From a virus, in IMG/VR virus record IMGVR_UViG_3300042922_001475, positions 124,001-188,000 of that record: 64,000 nt of DNA. One strand, 5' to 3'. The position numbers were made by a program, and so were the translations under genes. The stretch's first letter is position 1; each line of letters starts with the position of its first letter. Positions 61,487 through 64,000 of this stretch are shown here, in pieces. Under the pieces are notes generated by a model. It searched no databases, was not told where the DNA came from, and saw only the letters and a program-made list of their open reading frames with translations.

Positions 61487-61834
61487 CTAGTCCTTCAGGA
61501 ATATTCTCGCTATCTCAGATATAAGTTTGGGGGCTTCAGTCATTAAACCTCCGGTAGACAACCATTTGATTAAACAAACGTACTTAGGCAACCTGTGGTG
61601 CTCTAAGTCTTGGATAATGGTTGCTACGACAGGTACCTCCAGTAACTCATTAGTTTTATGGTTACAATAGACCTTCCTATTTTGGCCTGCGTACACCCCA
61701 ATCTCTTTAGCAAGGATATCCTTCTCTTTAGTGGTCCAAGGTTTGCCTGGATCTTTATGGAGTTGGGCTACCGCTCTGCTGAAGTACAGGGAGTAATTAG
61801 GAAGGCTATCTGGAACTTGTAGTTCATCAATCAT
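61487..61834 (-). CDS. Hypothetical protein (115 aa)
   Basis: M-I-D-E-L-Q-V-P-D-S-L-P-N-Y-S, a helical region with W-T-T-K-E-K-D-I-L-A-K-E-I-G-V-Y, and V-V-A-T-I-I-Q-D-L. The middle helix pair could be Myb/SANT-like. The ATG is shared with the end of the short Cys-rich ORF (ATGA). Not recognised. Confidence 0.6.
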   Translation of the reverse strand: MIDELQVPDSLPNYSLYFSRAVAQLHKDPGKPWTTKEKDILAKEIGVYAGQNRKVYCNHKTNELLEVPVVATIIQDLEHHRLPKYVCLIKWLSTGGLMTEAPKLISEIARIFLKD

Positions 61835-61923
61835 GTAGTATTAAGTAATTCTCCGGTTAAACAGACATAACAGTGACCATGTAGGGTCTGCTGTCTGTTA
61901 GGTTGGATGCACACGTAACACAT
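61831..61923 (-). CDS. Tiny CxxC peptide (30 aa)
   Basis: M-C-Y-V-C-I-Q-P-N-R-Q-Q-T-L-H-G and H-C-Y-V-C-L-T-G: two C-Y-V-C knuckles 14 residues apart, a minimal zinc finger. Ends ACA-TGA, supplying the ATG of the next gene in the style of the other coupled genes. No clear Shine-Dalgarno, so it may be missed or not made. Confidence 0.4.
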   Translation of the reverse strand: MCYVCIQPNRQQTLHGHCYVCLTGELLNTT

Positions 61924-61937
61924 ACAAGAATGACTAG

Positions 61938-61960
61938 AGGGAGGCTATAACGGCTTCCCT
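61938..61960 (-). terminator. Hairpin after the vWA gene
   Basis: AGGGAGGC and GGCTTCCCT fold as an imperfect stem with a small TATAAC loop, 12 nt past the vWA stop. Imperfect and without a strong U run. Confidence 0.5.
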
Positions 61961-61971
61961 GAGATTAGTTG

Positions 61972-62730
61972 TTAAGCGACGAGGCCTTTGGCACGAGCCT
62001 GCTTGAGCCAGCCGGGGAACTCGGTGAGGATCTTCCCATAGAGCTTAGGCCCATCGAGGGTCGGCTCCATGTGGAAGAAGTCAGCATTGTCCAGGAAGCG
62101 ACCAGTCAGGTCGTCCAGCTTCTGGAGGAACTTGAACTGCTCGTTGCCGATGCCCACGAACTGGAAGAAGATGGCATGAGTCGAGGCGTCACGAAGAGCC
62201 TTCTCAGTCTCGGGGTGATCGAAGTTCTCACCATCGGTCAGGAAGAACACGAAGGTAGGAACCTCCGGAGTGCGCTCCTCGCTAGACACGTGGGTGACAG
62301 TCTCGGTCTTACCGAAGAAGCCCATGATGCCCTTAGCCTTCTCAGTGGTCGTGGTGATCTGCTGCTGCTTGTTGCCCATGTCAGCCACGATGGCGTTGAT
62401 GGTGTAAGCAAACATGGTACCACCACTGGCACGGATGTTCTTGTTGATCCAGCCATCCGAGTTGGAGACGGACATGGTACCAACCTTACCATGGTTGATG
62501 GTGTAGACGTCGATCTGCTGATCCGGATCCCAATGGGCCGACAAGGCGAGCAGACGGTCAGCAACGTTCTGGACCTGGCCAGACGAATACTCACCACCCA
62601 TGCTACCGGAGTCGTCCAGGACAACCACAACGTTCGCTCTCAGAGTGTCGAGGTTCTTCTTCTCCAAGGTCAGCTTGACTTCCTTCTGGAGGGTCAGCTG
62701 GTCTTCCTTCTTGAGAGAAAGCATAGTCAT
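61972..62730 (-). CDS. TerF/TerY-like vWA-domain protein
   Basis: 252 residues. A charged helical lead (~30 residues) precedes a vWA domain: V-V-V-V-L-D-D-S-G-S-M-G (MIDAS DxSxS), A-S-G-G-T-M (Thr), and F-F-L-T-D-G-E-N-F. This is the domain at the end of TerF and alone in TerY of tellurite-resistance operons; metal-dependent binding of partner proteins is expected. GC-rich like TerD2. Lies next to a Met-rich protein. Confidence 0.85.
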   Translation of the reverse strand: MTMLSLKKEDQLTLQKEVKLTLEKKNLDTLRANVVVVLDDSGSMGGEYSSGQVQNVADRLLALSAHWDPDQQIDVYTINHGKVGTMSVSNSDGWINKNIRASGGTMFAYTINAIVADMGNKQQQITTTTEKAKGIMGFFGKTETVTHVSSEERTPEVPTFVFFLTDGENFDHPETEKALRDASTHAIFFQFVGIGNEQFKFLQKLDDLTGRFLDNADFFHMEPTLDGPKLYGKILTEFPGWLKQARAKGLVA

Positions 62731-62738
62731 GTAGATTA

Positions 62739-63989
62739 CTACTCCTTTTGACTTCCGAAGAAGTTATTACCAGACATAAGCTGGGTAAGCATTAGCATCT
62801 CTGAAAGGTCAGACTTACCTTCACCCTTGCCCATGAACATCATCATAGCCATAGGGTTCTTGGAGAAGTCCATAGTAGTATTGCCGCCACCCATGAACTG
62901 AGACAACATCATCATCTCAAGTGGATCGGACTTTCCTTCGCCCATCATGCCAAACATCATGAGCTGGTTAAGGTTAGCGTTGTTATCGCCACCAAAATTC
63001 ATCATAGAGACGACCTTAGTAAATAGCTTCATACCAAACATGTTGGAGCTAGGTACTAGAGTCTCTTCTTTACTGTTACGAGGATTGATACCTACAATGT
63101 TACCATTCTTCTTGATATCAGTTACAAATAGATACAGATCAGAACCACCATTACCACCACTGTTGTTTAGGATTAGATCACCCTTCTTAACGTCAGTAGC
63201 CTGGACAGGCATATTGTATAGAAAGTCACCACCCATAGCCATCCCAGCGGGTACACGAGTAAGCTCTGAACCATTAAACGCAGCATACTCTTGATTACCT
63301 GCTAGAGCTACAGCTACGCCTGCAGCAGTGAGGCTAACTTCATTAGAAGTGTTCTTACCAAAGGTGACACCCAGAAGCTTCTTAAAGTTCATATTGTTCT
63401 TGCTTTCTTCCTTGGGCGCTTCAGCCCCAATAGTAGTCTTGTCTGTACCATTAAGAGTTGTATTAGCCGCTAGCTTAGTACCGGTAGATTCAACTTTCCA
63501 CTTACCATCTTCACCCTTAACAATACGTTTGGGGTCAGTTGGGTTTGCTCTGAGACCAAGCCAACCGACATGGTCATCTTTCTCAACAATAGTTAGTTCT
63601 AGGTCGTCAGGGTCGTCGGCACATTGTCCCCGAATATTATAACAATAAGCTGTGCCATCGCCGTCTTCAGCAGTGACTGCCCAAGGCCAGTCTTTTAGCT
63701 CATCACTGATACCAGTTACTGTAACAAAGGTGCCGTCATCATCACCAAGAACATAGGTATCACCCACACTCCAGTCAAACTTAGGTTTAGGAATCTTGGC
63801 TGTAGGCCCGACTACACGCATAGGATCTAACATTGAATCGTAACGACCCTGTCTTCCATCCTCCATGTGCCACTCTTCGTAGGTCCCATGAATATCTTTC
63901 ATTAGATATGGATATTGATCATCGTCGTCATCGTATTCTACGTATCTCAGAACGGTACCATCGACGGTCTCGTAGTACCGCCCTAGCAT
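62739..63989 (-). CDS. Met-rich protein with barrel-like N terminus; frame open to window edge
   Basis: 416 residues from the ATG at 63989; the frame continues past the window end, so more may be missing. Residues ~1-150: beta-rich, with W-S-V-G-D-T-Y-V-L and D-D-L-E-L-T-I-V, echoing the mini-protein ends. Residues ~200-330: a second domain starting M-N-F-K-K-L-L-G with K-K-G-D-L-I-L-N. Residues ~335-416: two repeats rich in Met/Gly (M-M-F-G-M-M-G-E-G-K-S-D-P-L-E-M-M-M and G-E-G-K-S-D-L-S-E-M-L-M). Similar Met-rich tails occur in bacterial proteins of unknown role. Possibly a chaperone-like or metal-binding partner of the vWA protein. Confidence 0.6.
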   Translation of the reverse strand: MLGRYYETVDGTVLRYVEYDDDDDQYPYLMKDIHGTYEEWHMEDGRQGRYDSMLDPMRVVGPTAKIPKPKFDWSVGDTYVLGDDDGTFVTVTGISDELKDWPWAVTAEDGDGTAYCYNIRGQCADDPDDLELTIVEKDDHVGWLGLRANPTDPKRIVKGEDGKWKVESTGTKLAANTTLNGTDKTTIGAEAPKEESKNNMNFKKLLGVTFGKNTSNEVSLTAAGVAVALAGNQEYAAFNGSELTRVPAGMAMGGDFLYNMPVQATDVKKGDLILNNSGGNGGSDLYLFVTDIKKNGNIVGINPRNSKEETLVPSSNMFGMKLFTKVVSMMNFGGDNNANLNQLMMFGMMGEGKSDPLEMMMLSQFMGGGNTTMDFSKNPMAMMMFMGKGEGKSDLSEMLMLTQLMSGNNFFGSQKE

Positions 63990-64000
63990 CCAGTTAATCT

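Noticed and set aside
61969-62751. Long plus-strand frame (260 aa) opposite the vWA gene
   Set aside because: It is the reverse shadow of a GC-rich coding region. The minus frame has clear vWA motifs and the plus frame has Leu/Glu/Val-biased sequence with no motif.
1-64000. CRISPR arrays, tRNA genes, insertion sequences and attachment sites
   Set aside because: No regularly spaced direct repeats, no cloverleaf with a CCA end and no transposase or integrase reading frame were recognised. A dedicated tRNA and repeat search would be needed to be certain.

Overview
The window reads as 64 kb of a large tailed dsDNA bacteriophage genome. Genes are tightly packed and mostly overlap by a few bases. 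I see no rRNA or tRNA gene. The set includes a peptidoglycan hydrolase, a candidate HK97-fold capsid protein, a nearly complete phage-encoded replisome, nucleotide metabolism, RNA repair and many short unknown genes. Bacterial-type ribosome sites, frequent GTG/TTG starts and rho-independent hairpins point to a bacterial host, but I cannot name it. Except for the partial M23 peptidase at 2-661 (plus strand), every gene I support is on the minus strand, so transcription runs from high to low coordinates. A bidirectional terminator at 673-696 separates the two directions.

Layout in coordinate order. 681-5278: two HTH proteins (one a possible small terminase), a Cas4/RecB-like Fe-S nuclease, a resolvase-like nuclease with a zinc ribbon, and a candidate major capsid protein with a partner gene. 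5305-8142: a TIM-barrel isomerase-like enzyme, four tandem divergent paralogues and a family-4 uracil-DNA glycosylase. 8311-19837: HAD phosphatase, guanylate kinase, UvrD-like helicase, RNase HII, DnaG primase, UvsW-like helicase, SSB-like protein, a possible clamp-loader delta and a DnaX-like clamp loader. 20776-31709: SNF2 helicase, a degenerate UDG-like protein, a macro domain, DnaN clamp, an AAA_28-type kinase and DNA polymerase A. 32246-36274: a MoxR AAA+ ATPase and a vWA/metallopeptidase partner. 36296-46039: thymidylate kinase, HIRAN, HNH, DHFR, dCMP deaminase, thymidylate synthase, DHH phosphoesterase and a RlaP-type nucleotidyltransferase. 47074-49317: a kinase-phosphatase-RNA ligase fusion. 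51086-55334: PRTase, HAD, TerC-superfamily protein and two TerD proteins, a tellurite-resistance (Ter) type stress module. 55331-63989: zinc and ankyrin proteins, a second RNA ligase, a TerF-like vWA protein and a Met-rich protein that runs to the window edge.

The most unusual feature is a family of mini-proteins of about 62-108 residues (39 copies by my count, including fused or doubled forms), scattered from 8097 to 60547. Each has an N-terminal G-D-[LIM]-[VAI] motif, usually a central I-G-x-[IV]-x-x-[IV] motif, and a C-terminal E-[LIF]-E-x-[MVAI]-[FY]-[TS]-x ending at the stop codon. The pattern suggests a small SH3/KOW-like beta-barrel. Thirty of the 39 overlap or abut the start codon of the next gene. 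In 21 cases the overlap is ATGA, so the last codon is always NNA and the C-terminal residue is I, K, V, L, R or T. These proteins sit directly ahead of UDG, UvsW, DnaX, DnaN, PolA, thymidylate kinase, DHFR, dCMP deaminase, thymidylate synthase and the second RNA ligase. This looks like a repeatedly duplicated 'header' gene that is translationally coupled to replication and nucleotide genes.

Together the genes describe a phage that brings its own replisome and dNTP pathway, repairs cleaved RNA (two ligases, kinase/phosphatase, RlaP; possibly macro domain), and carries a Ter/MoxR/vWA stress-response set. Function calls are from motif recognition only; no database search was run.
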